The notes beneath the pieces are model-generated. The model did not search any database. It was not told where the DNA came from and worked only from the letters and a program-made list of their open reading frames with translations. Shown here piece by piece: positions 46,499 through 57,985 of a DNA stretch of 64,000 nucleotides. Position numbers and translations under genes: made by a program. Each line of letters opens with the position of its first letter. The first letter of the stretch is position 1. The DNA is from Drosophila miranda. Taxonomy: Eukaryota > Arthropoda > Insecta > Diptera > Drosophilidae. The stretch spans positions 7,130,001 to 7,194,000 of the forward strand of contig NW_022881625.1 in the NCBI RefSeq assembly GCF_003369915.1. Direction: 5' to 3'.

Positions 46499-46666
46499 AG
46501 CCAATAGGAATGGGTCTTGTATTCGCGAATGGAAGGAATTTATGTGATGTGTGCAGGATTTCGATTGCACAATGTGTTGCTCAAGGAAAATGCCTCCGCA
46601 CAGATAAGTGACGCCTCTCGTGTTGGCACAAATTGCACAATGAAAATTTTGTGTGCTTGATTTGCC

Positions 46667-48547
46667 TCATGCCTCAAAGCACAAAACAAGTTGATTCTGA
46701 TTGACGTGCGGCCAAAAAACACCTAATTTATATTGCAAATAAGTTCCTTCAAGGTTTTCCAGTTGTAAAGATAATTTAGGATGAGAAATGTGTTTACTGT
46801 TGGGCAAATTGATCAGGGAGGAGCCGAAAGCGTTCTCCGTGGGATGATTGAACTCGATGCTAAAGTTCCGAATGAGTCGAGCGATGCCCAGCTCGAGCTC
46901 CATGTCCACGATGCGCTTTCCAACGCACATCCGGGGTCCAAATCCGAAGGGCAAGAACACAAACGGATTCTTCAGCTTCAAGTCATTTGCCGGGCATTGC
47001 CCGTTGGAGTCTGTGGCGTTACGAATCCAACGTTCTGGCAGGAACTCAGCAGCCTTGGGGAAGTGCTCCTCGCTTGATAGCAAGCTCAGGGGAACCATCG
47101 ACACACAGGTACCAGCTGGCACTTGGTATCCGCTCAAAACGCTGTCCCGATTGAGAAATCGGCCATTGCCGATGACCAAAGGATAGATCCGTTGTGACTC
47201 TTTGATGCAGTCACGTAGATAGGGAACGTTCTTCATCGATGCCTCAGTGAATTCGGAGTCCTTCTCGGGTAGAACCTTCATCACCTCTTCTCGGAGTACG
47301 GCCTGCTTCTCCGGATTCTTGGCAAGGCACAGCAAGGCCGCTGTAAAGGTACTTGAGGTCTGGAAAAAAAGGATGTATGAGATAAGGGTAAGTATGAGAA
47401 CAACAGACTACGTACGGTATCCACTCCGGCCATTAGCATGTCCATGGCCATAACCGCCGCCACCTTTTTGGCGATCTTGAGCAGCTTTTCCAGTACACTC
47501 TGCTCGCTCTCAGGGCGGACAACACCCTCCTTGGCCTCTTTCTCTAGACGCTCTATAGCTTCGTCTACATACGCTGAAGTTATTTCTTGAACGCCATCTA
47601 GGGACTTCATTAGCTTCATTAGCTTGGGTGTTTTAACGTAACGCCAGATGGAGGGCTTCATCTCCAGATCGGCTGTTAATTCAAAAAAATCGTCCAGGTA
47701 CTTGAAAAGTAACACAGCCTGGTCGTTATCGCCCGACTCTTTGAGCAGTTCCAACTGCTTGTCCAGAGCCACCACAGAGACTGACTCGAGGGTCCACCGA
47801 TTTATAACGTTTAAGAAATCATCTGGAGCTTCCTGGGTATCGATATCACGGAGTGCTTTAATACTGTGAAGGGGGGAGAACATACTTGAGCGTAAACAGG
47901 GATTTATTATCAGTCATACGCACAGTTGCACAAACTCCTGGTTCACTTGTGACATCTTTTTATAGTAAAGCCGCACGTTCTTCGGCTGCATTAGGACAGG
48001 ACTTACAGCCGATCGAAAGTCGCTCCAGGTTTTTCCTTGTGTGGGTAAAGCTCCCTCCACTCCCTGGAAGAAATCCTTTCTATGAGTCTTCCGATGATAG
48101 CGAAGAGTATCGCTGCCAGGCCGATGCGGCCACACTCCTTCGTTCCGGAACACGACCTCGAAGTCCTTGGGATTGTGAGTCATCAGGTATGACGTACCTC
48201 CCATCATACCTGGTAAATATAATATGTTTCCATAGTCGTCTTGCAAAGCTTTGAACAATTTCACAATGTCCAGTTTGCTATATTTTCCTCCAGGCATAAA
48301 ATTCCGAACAGTAGACAGAAAAGTTGTACTAGGAATCTGATCAAAGGGACGAGCTTGTAGCCACTCTGCATCATTTCTGGGCTCTGCTACAGCTGCTGTG
48401 GTCTGCCAACGCTACAAGAGATTTAAAAACGTATATCACTGTGATATCGGATCTATATGTATACTATATATTTACCAACGGACTGCTGACAGAGAGGGCT
48501 GCTTTTTGCGCCTGAATTATAGATAGACCGCTGCGCACTTTCAACAT
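46667..48547 (-). CDS. CYP12-family mitochondrial P450, copy L2 (all exons open)
   Basis: Exon 1 48547-48476, exon 2 48411-47924, exon 3 47863-47416, exon 4 47359-46667; phases agree at every join. The predicted monooxygenase has a mitochondrial presequence-like start, '[20 protein letters not shown]' leading to the first beta sheet, 'AGVDT' (oxygen-activating I-helix), 'KESQR' (K-helix ExxR), 'FLPERWIRN' (PERF-type) and '[12 protein letters not shown]' with the heme-thiolate Cys. Length is about 566 residues against roughly 520-540 for the family. The excess is a C-terminal stretch after 'SSLINLPNS' that does not look like a P450 and is shared by all complete copies. CYP12 enzymes act in mitochondria with adrenodoxin; the subfamily is not decided here. 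Confidence 0.85.
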
Positions 48548-49147
48548 TTAGCTTGTTAGGAACTTAATTCATTCACTGCCAGAGCTATACTGCTAAATCA
48601 TTCCATTAGCTAGCTATTTGAAAGGCCTGCGAGAGCTTTGTTGCAAAAAGAGCTGACCGATAACAGAGCACAAACAGAACAAGAGAGAGAGAGAGTGCCA
48701 AAACACGTTCGCGGGAGCGTGCGAATGCCAAACAGAAATAATTGTAAACATTTGCCATATTTTTTTAATACAGACTGCTATTTGATCGACTATGTTATAC
48801 CTTCTACGGAATATTGAGGAATATAGTATTATGATTGATCTGACTCTCAATGAAATGAAACAAATAAATCGCCATAATTATGGCATCAGATTTTTTGGCC
48901 AAATTTAATTTATTAAGCATGGAATGGTCGGTAGACTGCCGAAAGTTTTGGGCCTGATAATAATATAAACAAGCTAATCTTTAGCGCTTTTTTATATCTT
49001 GTTATTTTTTTTTTGGTTCGGTTGTCCTTCTTGAAGGTAATTTAATTTTTATTGGGCCAACATCGAAAATAAATGAAACAGAGATAAACAGATAGAGGTA
49101 CAAAAAATGAAATCAACCATAAAACGCAAAAAAAAATTTCAATAATC

Positions 49148-51217
49148 TCATCGTGGATTCGGCCACATGCGACTTTCACGTGGCGATGGGAGCTTTAATT
49201 GATTGCCAAATCGAGGCCTCTCCTCCTGATTGCCCGCCTGCTTTGACGGTGTGTTGGTGGCCGACGCCACCAAATTGTGGTTTACGAGGACATGGCGAAT
49301 TCGTGGCACAGCCACGCGATTGCGCTGATGCTGAGCCCCGCCGACGGGCAGCACTGAGGAGCGACTCGTGGGCACCAATTCTTCATAGGAGATCCCGGCT
49401 TCGCGGTCATTTTCAGTGGTCTCATCGGTCATATACTCGGAATCGCTGGGCGATCTTGTATCCGGCACCGCTGATTTTGTGCGTGGCTTCTTGTTCGAGC
49501 GTGTGCCAATGCTGCGTCTGCCCAATCCCCCGCTGCGACGCAATGTGTTGTCCAGAACGCGGACCCGCTTTAGTGGCGACTTGGACGCCTTCAGCTGGCT
49601 GTGGGCCAGCCGCTGTGCGGTAGACGGCGATGGGCGTATCGAATTCAGAGAGCTCATGAGGCTGCGCTTGGCGTTGGGAGTCCGATACCCCGAGGAGCTG
49701 GCGGCTGCTGATGGATTCAGTCGCTTGTGCAGATTCCCAGTGCTCTTGGTCATATTGGTAGTGATCAGCTGGATTGTTGGGGTCTTGCGCAACGACATTG
49801 TCGAGGTCGACATTGAGGACATGTTCTTCAAAGTTCGGGGCGTGCGAGGGGCCGTTGAACCGGCAGTCGGCGGTGGCATCATCAATTTGCTGCTGCTGCC
49901 CGTCCTCGTGGTGGGCGGGGCCTTCTTGCGGGCCGAGCTCTGCTTGGCCGAATTGGCCTGCCGATAGTTCTCCCATTCGCCAGCCATCAGCTCCAGTATG
50001 TTCTCGCCATAAACCAGAAACGGGCCATGCGATTGCACCTCATAGGCGTGCACCAGTTCAGTGATCTGCTGCTCAATCTTGGGCAGCTTCGAGGTGATGG
50101 CCTTGCGATCCTTTTTCTCTTTAAGGAACTGGCCGCCACGATTGTTGAAACGATTCGGCTCGTTGGCCTTTGCCTCTAGAGCCTGCATGCGGGACCGAAA
50201 ATCTCCTTGTTGCACGTGTAGAAGCTCTTCAGATCATCCAGCTCCAGCTCGTGCAGCTCCAACAGGTCTTCGTTGTAATACTTATTGTAGTAGTTGGAGA
50301 AACGCTTGCGCTCCTGCTGGCTCTTGAGCGTTAGATCCCGTCACTTGCTTATCTCGACGCGCAGCTGCTCGATGAACGTCTTGAGGTTCTGGCTGCGCAG
50401 TGCCTGGCAGCGCTGCAGCTCCGAATGGAGGATGTCATAGGTGCGCTGCGTATTCTCGGTGCACTCGCGCACTCGTCGCATGGCGCTCTCGTCCGTCTCC
50501 TGGAGGCGATCCCACAGCACGTAGATCCTCTCGCGCATGCTCGGCATAACTGTTGCGCATCTGCCGCAGCCGCTCTAGTGTCTCTGGTGTTAGATTGTGG
50601 CTCAGATCGTTCGGTAGGCGATCCTCTGCATCGGTCTGGGGCATCAGCTCGAGCATCTTCATGTCATGCTTGATGGCCTTGCGCAGCTGGTCCAGCTCCG
50701 TCTGGCGCACTGCGCGCTGAGAGCGCAGGTTGTCGAGATGGTCGCGAAAGCCGTCCATCTCATCGGGAAGGGGCAGCGGGTCCGCCAGTAGAGGGAGCGG
50801 CAGTGCGCCCAGCTCTTCGCAGAGCTGCTCCTGCTGGAGCAGCAGCTCCCCGATCTGCGCCCGACGTTTCGAGAGCTCCTCGCGCAGATGCTCAATGCTT
50901 TTGTCCAGCTTCAGCTGCCATATGATCAGTGGCACATCGTCGGGCCTCTGACCAATGTCCACCGTCTCATGGAGGAGTCGGGTGAGGTCGCTGGCCTCGG
51001 CTCGGAGTGCGGCTATGTCATCCAGGATGGCCGCCTGCTTCTCCCGCGACTCGGTCAGCAGATCCGTATAGAAATTATCCGCGTGCGCCTTGAGTTTGTG
51101 CAGAAAGTCCTCGCATGTCTTCGGCTCGAACATGAGGGACCACATTGAATGGAGCTGCTCCACATGCTCGCCAGTCATCTCAAGGATCTCTCCCTTGATG
51201 GAGGTTGGGTCAACCAT
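49148..51217 (-). pseudogene. feo: feo copy L2, three inactivating lesions
   Basis: Shares the 32-bp deletion of copy L1 at about 50545. It also has a TGG-to-TGA nonsense change at about 50341 (the first W of 'SKWWDLT' in L1) and a further 28-bp deletion at about 50197. The basic tail (from 50215 to 49148) is still open. The spacing to copy L1 is 4719 bp. Confidence 0.9.
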
Positions 51218-51385
51218 AGCCAATAGGAATGGGTCTTGTATTCGCGAATGGAAGGAATTTATGTGATGTGTGCAGGATTTCGATTGCACAATGTGTTGCT
51301 CAAGGAAAATGCCTCCGCACAGATAAGTGACGCCTCTCGTGTTGGCACAAATTGCACAATGAAAATTTTGTGTGCTTGATTTGCC

Positions 51386-53266
51386 TCATACCTCAAAGCA
51401 CAAAACAAGTTGATTCTGATTGACGTGCGGCCAAAAAACACCTACTTTATATTGCAAATAAGTTCCTTCAAGGTTTTCCAGTTGTAAAGATAATTTAGGA
51501 TGAGAAATGTGTTTACTGTTGGGCAAATTGATCAGGGAGGAGCCGAAAGCGTTCTCCGTGGGATGATTGAACTCGATGCTAAAGTTCCGAATGAGTCGAG
51601 CGATGCCCAGCTCGAGCTCCATGTCCACGATGCGGTTTCCAACGCACATCCGGGGTCCAAATCCGAAGGGCAAGAACACAAACGGATTCTTCAGCTTCAA
51701 GTCATTTGCCGGGCATTGCCCGTTGGAGTCTGTGGCGTTACGAATCCAACGTTCTGGCAGGAACTCAGCAGCCTTGGGGAAGTGCTCCTCGCTTGATAGC
51801 AAGCTCAGGGGAACCATCGACACACAGGTACCAGCTGGCACTTGGTATCCGCTCAAAACGCTGTCCCGATTGAGAAATCGGCCATTGCCGATGACCAAAG
51901 GATAGATCCGTTGTGACTCTTTGATGCAGTCACGTAGATAGGGAACGTTCTTCATCGATGCCTCAGTGAATTCGGAGTCCTTCTCGGGTAGAACCTTCAT
52001 CACCTCTTCTCGGAGTACGGCCTGCTTCTCCGGATTCTTGGCAAGGCACAGCAAGGCCGCTGTAAAGGTACTTGAGCTCTGGAAAAAAAGGATGTATGAG
52101 ATAAGGGTAAGTATGAGAACAACAGACTACGTACGGTATCCACTCCGGCCATTAGCATGTCCATGGCCATAACCGTCGCCACCTTTTTGTCGATCTTGAG
52201 CAGCTTTTCCAGTACACTCTGCTCGCTCTCAGGGCGGACAACACCCTCCTTTTCCTCTTTCTCTAGACGCTCTATAGCTTCGTCTACATACGCTGAAGTT
52301 ATTTCTTGAACGCCATCTAGGGACTTCATTAGCTTCATTAGCTTGGGTGTTTTAACGTAACGCCAGATGGAGGGCTTCATCTCCAGATCGGCTGTTAATT
52401 CAAAAAAATCGTCCAGGTACTTGAAAAGTAACACAGCCTGGTCGTTATCGCCCGACTCTTTGAGCAGTTCCAACTGCTTGTCCAGAGCCACCACAGAGAC
52501 TGACTCGAGGGTCCACCGATTTATAACGTTTAAGAAATCATCTGGAGCTTCCTGGGTATCGATATCACGGAGTGCTTTAATACTGTGAAGGGGGGAGAAC
52601 ATACTTGAGCGTAAACAGGGATTTATTATCAGTCATACGCACCGTTGCACAAACTCCTGGTTCACTTGGGACATCTTCTTATAGTAAAGCCACACGATCT
52701 TCGGCTGCATTAGGATAGGATTTACAGCCGATCGAAAGTCGCTCCAGGTTTTTCCTTGTGTGGGTAAAGCTCCCTCCACTCCCTGGAAGAAATCCTTTCT
52801 ATGAGTCTTCCGATGATAGCGAAGAGTATCGCTGCCAGGCCGATGCGGCCACACTCCTTCGTTCCGGAACACGACCTCGAAGTCCTTGGGATTGTGAGTC
52901 ATCAGGTATGACGTACCTCCCATCATACCTGGTAAATCTAATATGTTTCCATAGTCGTCTTGCAAAGCTTTGAACAATTTCACAATGTCCAGTTTGCTAT
53001 ATTTTCCTCCAGGCATAAAATTCCTAACAGTAGACAGAAAAGTTGTACTAGGAATCTGATCAAAGGGACGAGCTTGTAGCCACTCTGCATCATTTCTGGG
53101 CTCTGCTACAGCTGCTGTGGTCTGCCAACGCTACAAGAGATTTAAAAACGTATATCACTGTGATATCGGATCTATATGTATACTATATATTTACCAGCGG
53201 ACTGCTGACAGAGAGGGCTGCTTTTTGCGCCTGAATTATAGATAGACCGCTGCGCACTTGCAACAT
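51386..53266 (-). CDS. CYP12-family mitochondrial P450, copy L3 (all exons open)
   Basis: Exon 1 53266-53195, exon 2 53130-52643, exon 3 52582-52135, exon 4 52078-51386, with all splice sites and frames kept. Differences from L2 include '[12 protein letters not shown]' (K to N two residues after the heme Cys), 'EEKEGVV' for 'EAKEGVV', and '[10 protein letters not shown]' for '[10 protein letters not shown]', which agrees with the inverted copies. It is the copy next to the palindrome centre and is more like R1 than L2 at several sites. Confidence 0.85.
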
Positions 53267-54169
53267 TTTGCTTGTTAGGAACTTAATTCATTCACTGCCA
53301 GATCTATACTGCTAAATCATTCCATTAGCTAGCTATTTGAAAGGCCTGCGAGAGCTTTGTTGCAAAAAGAGCTGACCGATAACAGAGCACAAACAGAACA
53401 AGAGAGAGAGAGAGAGTGCCAAAACACGTTCGCGGGAGCGTGCGAATGTCAAACAGAAATAATTGTAAACATTTGCCATATTTTTTTAATATAGACTGCT
53501 ATTTGATCGACTATGTTATACCTTCTACGGAATATTTAGGAATATAGTATTATGATTGATCTGACTCTCAATGAAATGAAACAAATAAATCGCCATAATT
53601 ATGGCATCAGATTTTTTGGCCAAATTTAATTTATTGGGCATGATAATAAAATAAACAAGCTAATCTTTATCGCTTTTTTATATCTTGTTAACCGAACCAA
53701 AAAAAAAAAATAACAAGATATAAAAAAGCGCTAAAGATTAGCTTGTTTATATTATTATCAGGCCCTAAACTTTCGGCAGTCTACCGACCATTCCATGCCC
53801 AATAAATTAGATTTTGCCAAAAAATCTGATGCCATAATTATGGCGATTTATTTGTTTCATTTAATTGAGAGTCAGATCAATCATAATACTATATTCCTAA
53901 ATATTCCGTAGAAGGTATAACATAGTCGATCAAATAGCAGTCTATATTAAAAAAATATGGCAAATGTTTACAATTATTTCTGTTTGACATTCGCACGCTC
54001 CCGCGAACGTGTTTTGGCACTCTCTCTCTCTCTCTTGTTCTGTTTGTGCTCTGTTATCGGTCAGCTCTTTTTGCAACAAAGCTCTCGCAGGCCTTTCAAA
54101 TAGCTAGCTAATGGAATGATTTAGCAGTATAGATCTGGCAGTAGATGAATTAAGTTCCTAACAAGCAAA
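53267..54169. repeat. Palindrome centre: inverted CYP12 upstream regions with 20-bp spacer
   Basis: Left arm ends ...TTTTTTATATCTTGTTA at 53690 and right arm starts TAACAAGATATAAAAAA at 53711. The spacer is 53691-53710 (ACCGAACC plus an A run). Outward from here the sequence is inverted on both sides: CYP12 L3/R1, then feo L2/R1, then CYP12 L2/R2, then feo L1/R2. The right arm extends 6.6 kb before a retrotransposon interrupts it. Small arm differences exist, for instance a block missing at about 53636 on the left. Confidence 0.95.
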
Positions 54170-56044
54170 ATGTTGCAAGTGCGCAGCGGTCTATCTATAA
54201 TTCAGGCGCAAAAAGCAGCCCTCTCTGTCAGCAGTCCGCTGGTAAATATATAGTATACATATAGATCCGATATCACAGTGATATACGTTTTTAAATCTCT
54301 TGTAGCGTTGGCAGACCACAGCAGCTGTAGCAGAGCCCAGAAATGATGCAGAGTGGCTACAAGCTCGTCCCTTTGATCAGATTCCTAGTACAACTTTTCT
54401 GTCTACTGTTCGGAATTTTATGCCTGGAGGAAAATATAGCAAACTGGACACTGTGAAATTGTTCAAAGCTTTGCAAGACGACTATGGAAACATATTATAT
54501 TTACCAGGTATGATGGGAGGTACGTCATACCTGATGACTCACAATCCCAAGGACTTCGAGGTCGTGTTCCGGAACGAAGGAGTGTGGCCGCATCGGCCTG
54601 GCAGCGATACTCTTCGCTATCATCGGAAGACTCATAGAAAGGATTTCTTCCAGGGAGTGGAGGGAGCTTTACCCACACAAGGAAAAACCTGGAGCGACTT
54701 TCGATCGGCTGTAAATCCTATCCTAATGCAGCCGAAGATCGTGTGGCTTTACTATAAGAAGATGTCCCAAGTGAACCAGGAGTTTGTGCAACGGTGCGTA
54801 TGACTGATAATAAATCCCTGTTTACGCTCAAGTATGTTCTCCCCCCTTCACAGTATTAAAGCACTCCGTGATATCGATACCCAGGAAGCTCGAGATGATT
54901 TCTTAAACGTTATAAATCGGTGGATCCTCGAGTCAGTCTCTGTGGTGGCTCTGGACAAGCAGTTGGGACTGCTCAAAGAGTCGGTTGATAACGACCAGGT
55001 TGTGTTACTTTTCAAGTACCTGGACGATTTTTTTGAATTAACAGCCGATCTGGAGATGAAGCCCTCCATCTGGCGTTACGTTAAAACACCCAAGCTAATG
55101 AAGCTAATGAAGTCCCTAGATGGCGTTCAAGAAATAACTTCAGCGTATGTAGACGAAGCTATAGAGCGTCTAGAGAAAGAGGCCAAGGAGGGTGTTGTCC
55201 GCCCTGAGAGCGAGCAGAGTGTACTGGAAAAGCTGCTCAAGATCGACAAAAAGGTGGCGACGGGTATGGCCATGGACATGCTAATGGCCGGAGTTGATAC
55301 CGTACGTAGTCTGTTGTTCTCATACTTACCCTTATCTCATACATCCTTTTTTTCCAGACCTCAAGTACCTTTACAGCGGCCTTGCTGTGCCTTGCCAAGA
55401 ATCCGGAGAAGCAGGCCGTACTCCGAGAAGAGGTGATGAAGGTTCTACCCGAGAAGGACTCCGAATTCACTGAGGCATCGATGAAGAACGTTCCCTATCT
55501 ACGTGCCTGCATCAAAGAGTCACAACGGATCTATCCTTTGGTCATCGGCAATGGCCGATTTCTCAATCGGGACAGCATTTTGAGCGGATACCAAGTGCCA
55601 GCTGGTACCTGTGTGTCGATGGTTCCCCTGAGCTTGCTATCAAGCGAGGAGCACTTCCCCAAGGCTGCTGAGTTCCTGCCAGAACGTTGGATTCGTAACG
55701 CCACAGACTCCAACGGGCAATGCCCGGCAAATGACTTGAAGCTGAAGAATCCGTTTGTGTTCTTGCCCTTCGGGTTTGGACCCCGGATGTGCGTTGGAAA
55801 GCGCATCGTGGACATGGAGCTCGAGCTGGGCATCGCTCGACTCATTCGGAACTTTAGCATCGAGTTCAATCATCCCACGGAGAATGCTTTCCGCTCCTCC
55901 CTGATCAATTTGCCCAACAGTAAACACATTTCTCATTCTAAATTATCTTTACAACTGGAAAACCTTGAAGGAACTTATTTGCAATATAAAGTAGGTGTTT
56001 TTTTGGCCGCACGTCAATCAGAATCAACTTGTTTTGTGCTTTGA
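54170..56044 (+). CDS. CYP12-family mitochondrial P450, copy R1 (all exons open)
   Basis: Exon 1 54170-54241 ([12 protein letters not shown]...), exon 2 54306-54793, exon 3 54854-55301, exon 4 55358-56044. Phases fit (0, 2, 0) and give about 564 residues. Key motifs: 'AGVDT' at the exon 3/4 border, 'KESQR', 'FLPERWIRN' and '[12 protein letters not shown]'. Missense differences from the left arm include 'EARDDFLN' for 'EAPDDFLN' and '[10 protein letters not shown]' for '[10 protein letters not shown]'. Same atypical C-terminus as the other copies. The copy is divergently oriented to L3 across 0.9 kb. Confidence 0.87.
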
Positions 56045-56219
56045 GGCATGAGGCAAATCAAGCACACAAAATTTTCATTGTGCAATTTGTGCCAACACGA
56101 GAGGCGTCACTTATCTGTGCGGAGGCATTTTCCTTGAGCAACACATTGTGCAATCGAAATCCTGCACACATCACATAAATTCCTTCCATTCGCGAATACA
56201 AGACCCCTTCCTATTGGCT

Positions 56220-57419
56220 ATGGTTGACCCAACCTCCATCAAGGGAGAGATCCATGAGATGACTGGCGAGCATGTGGAGCAGCTCCATTCAATGTGGTCC
56301 CTCATGTTCGAGCCGAAGACATGCGAGGACTTTCTGCACAAACTCAAGGCGCACGCGGATAATTTCTATACGGATCTGCTGACCGAGTCGCGGGAGAAGC
56401 AGGCGGCCATCCTGGATGACATAGCCGCACTCCGAGCCGAGGCCAGCGACCTCACCCGACTCCTCCATGAGACGGTGGACATTGGTCTGAGGCCCGACGA
56501 TGTGCCACTGATCACATTGCAGCTGAAGCTGGACAAAAGCATTGAGCATCTGCGCGAGGAGCTCTCGAAACGTCGAGCGGAGATCGGGGAGCTGCTGACC
56601 CAGCAGGAGCAGCTCTGCGAAGAGCTGGGCGCACTGCCGCTCCCTCTACTGGCGGACCCGCTGCCCCTGCCCGATGAGATGGACGGCTTTCGCGACCATC
56701 TCGACAACCTGCGCTCTCAGCGCGCAGTGCGCCAGACGGAGCTGGACCAGCTGCGCAAGGCCATCAAGCATGACATGAAGATGCTCGAGCTGATGCCCCA
56801 GACCGATGCAGAGGATCGCCTACTGAACGATCTGAGCCACAATCTAACACCAGAGACACTAGAGCGGCTGCGGCAGATGCGCAACAGTTATGCCGAGCAG
56901 ATCCAGGAGCTGCGCTCCAAAATCCATGACATGCGCGAGAAGATCTACGTGCTGTGGGATCGCCTCCAGGAGACGGACGAGAGCGCCATGCGACGAGTGC
57001 GCGAGTGCACCGAGAATACGCAGCGCACCTATGACATCCTCCATTCGGAGCTGCAGCGCTGCCAGGCACTGCGCAGCCAGAACCTCAAGACGTTCATCGA
57101 GCAGCTGCGTCGCAGCGGGGGATTGGGCAGACGCAGCATTGGCACACGCTCGAACAAGAAGCCACGCACAAAATCAGCGGTGCCGGATACAAGATCGCCC
57201 AGCGATTCCGAGTATATGACCGATGAGACCACTGAAAATGACCGCGAAGCCGGGATCTCCTATGAAGAATTGGTGCCCACGAGTCGCTCCTCAGTGCTGC
57301 CCGTCGGCGGGGCTCAGCATCAGCGCAATCGCGTGGCTGTGCCACGAATTCGCCATGTCCTCGTAAACCACAATTCGGTGGCGCCACGTGAAAGTCGCAT
57401 GTGGCCGAATCCACGATGA
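56220..57419 (+). CDS. feo: feo copy R1: in-frame deleted form, rod joined to tail (399 residues)
   Basis: Start MVDPTSIKGEI at 56220. This copy keeps the 32 bases missing from L1/L2 ('QIQELRSKIHDM'), so the coiled-coil rod is open to 'KTFIEQLR' (about residue 296). About 0.85 kb is then absent, removed between TGCG repeats. The reading goes straight in frame to 'RSGGLGRRSIGTRSNKK' of the C-terminal tail. A second in-frame loss removes about 23 residues near the end ('HNSVAPRESRM'). The missing part is the spectrin-like domain that in PRC1/Ase1 proteins binds microtubules; the N-terminal rod that dimerises and binds partners such as kinesin-4 remains. If made, it might interfere with full-length Feo; this is inference. 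Confidence 0.85.
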   Translation: MVDPTSIKGEIHEMTGEHVEQLHSMWSLMFEPKTCEDFLHKLKAHADNFYTDLLTESREKQAAILDDIAALRAEASDLTRLLHETVDIGLRPDDVPLITLQLKLDKSIEHLREELSKRRAEIGELLTQQEQLCEELGALPLPLLADPLPLPDEMDGFRDHLDNLRSQRAVRQTELDQLRKAIKHDMKMLELMPQTDAEDRLLNDLSHNLTPETLERLRQMRNSYAEQIQELRSKIHDMREKIYVLWDRLQETDESAMRRVRECTENTQRTYDILHSELQRCQALRSQNLKTFIEQLRRSGGLGRRSIGTRSNKKPRTKSAVPDTRSPSDSEYMTDETTENDREAGISYEELVPTSRSSVLPVGGAQHQRNRVAVPRIRHVLVNHNSVAPRESRMWPNPR

Positions 57420-57985
57420 GATTATTGGAATTTTTATTTGCGTTTTATGTTTGATTTCATTTTTTGTACCTTTATCTGTTTATCTCTGTTTCATTTATTT
57501 TCGATGTTGGCCCAATAAAAAGGACAACCGAACCAAAAAAAAAATAAGATATAAAAAAGCGCTAAAGATTAGCTTGTTTATATTATTATCAGGCCCAAAA
57601 CTTTCGGCAGTCTACCGACCATTCCATGCCCAATAAATTAAATTTGGCCAAAAAATCTGATGCCATAATTATGGCGATTTATTTGTTTCATTTCATTGAG
57701 AGTCAGATCAATCATAATACTATATTCCTAAATATTCCGTAGAAGGTATAACATAGTCGATCAAATAGCAGTCTATATTAAAAAAAATATGTCAAATGTT
57801 TACAATTATTTCTGTTTGGCATTCGCACGCTCCCGCGAACGTGTTTTGGCACTCTCTCTCTCTCTTGTTCTGTTTGTGCTCTGTTATCGGTCAGCTCTTT
57901 TTGCAACAAAGCTCTCGCAGGCCTTTCAAATAGCTAGCTAATGGAATGATTTAGCAGTGAATGAATTAAGTTCCTAACAAGCAAA
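57420..57985. other. feo 3' flank and CYP12 upstream region, right arm
   Basis: Inverted counterpart of 48548-49147. No gene. It retains the segment 'TTTCGATGTTGGCCCAATAA' seen in L2 but not in L1. Confidence 0.7.
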
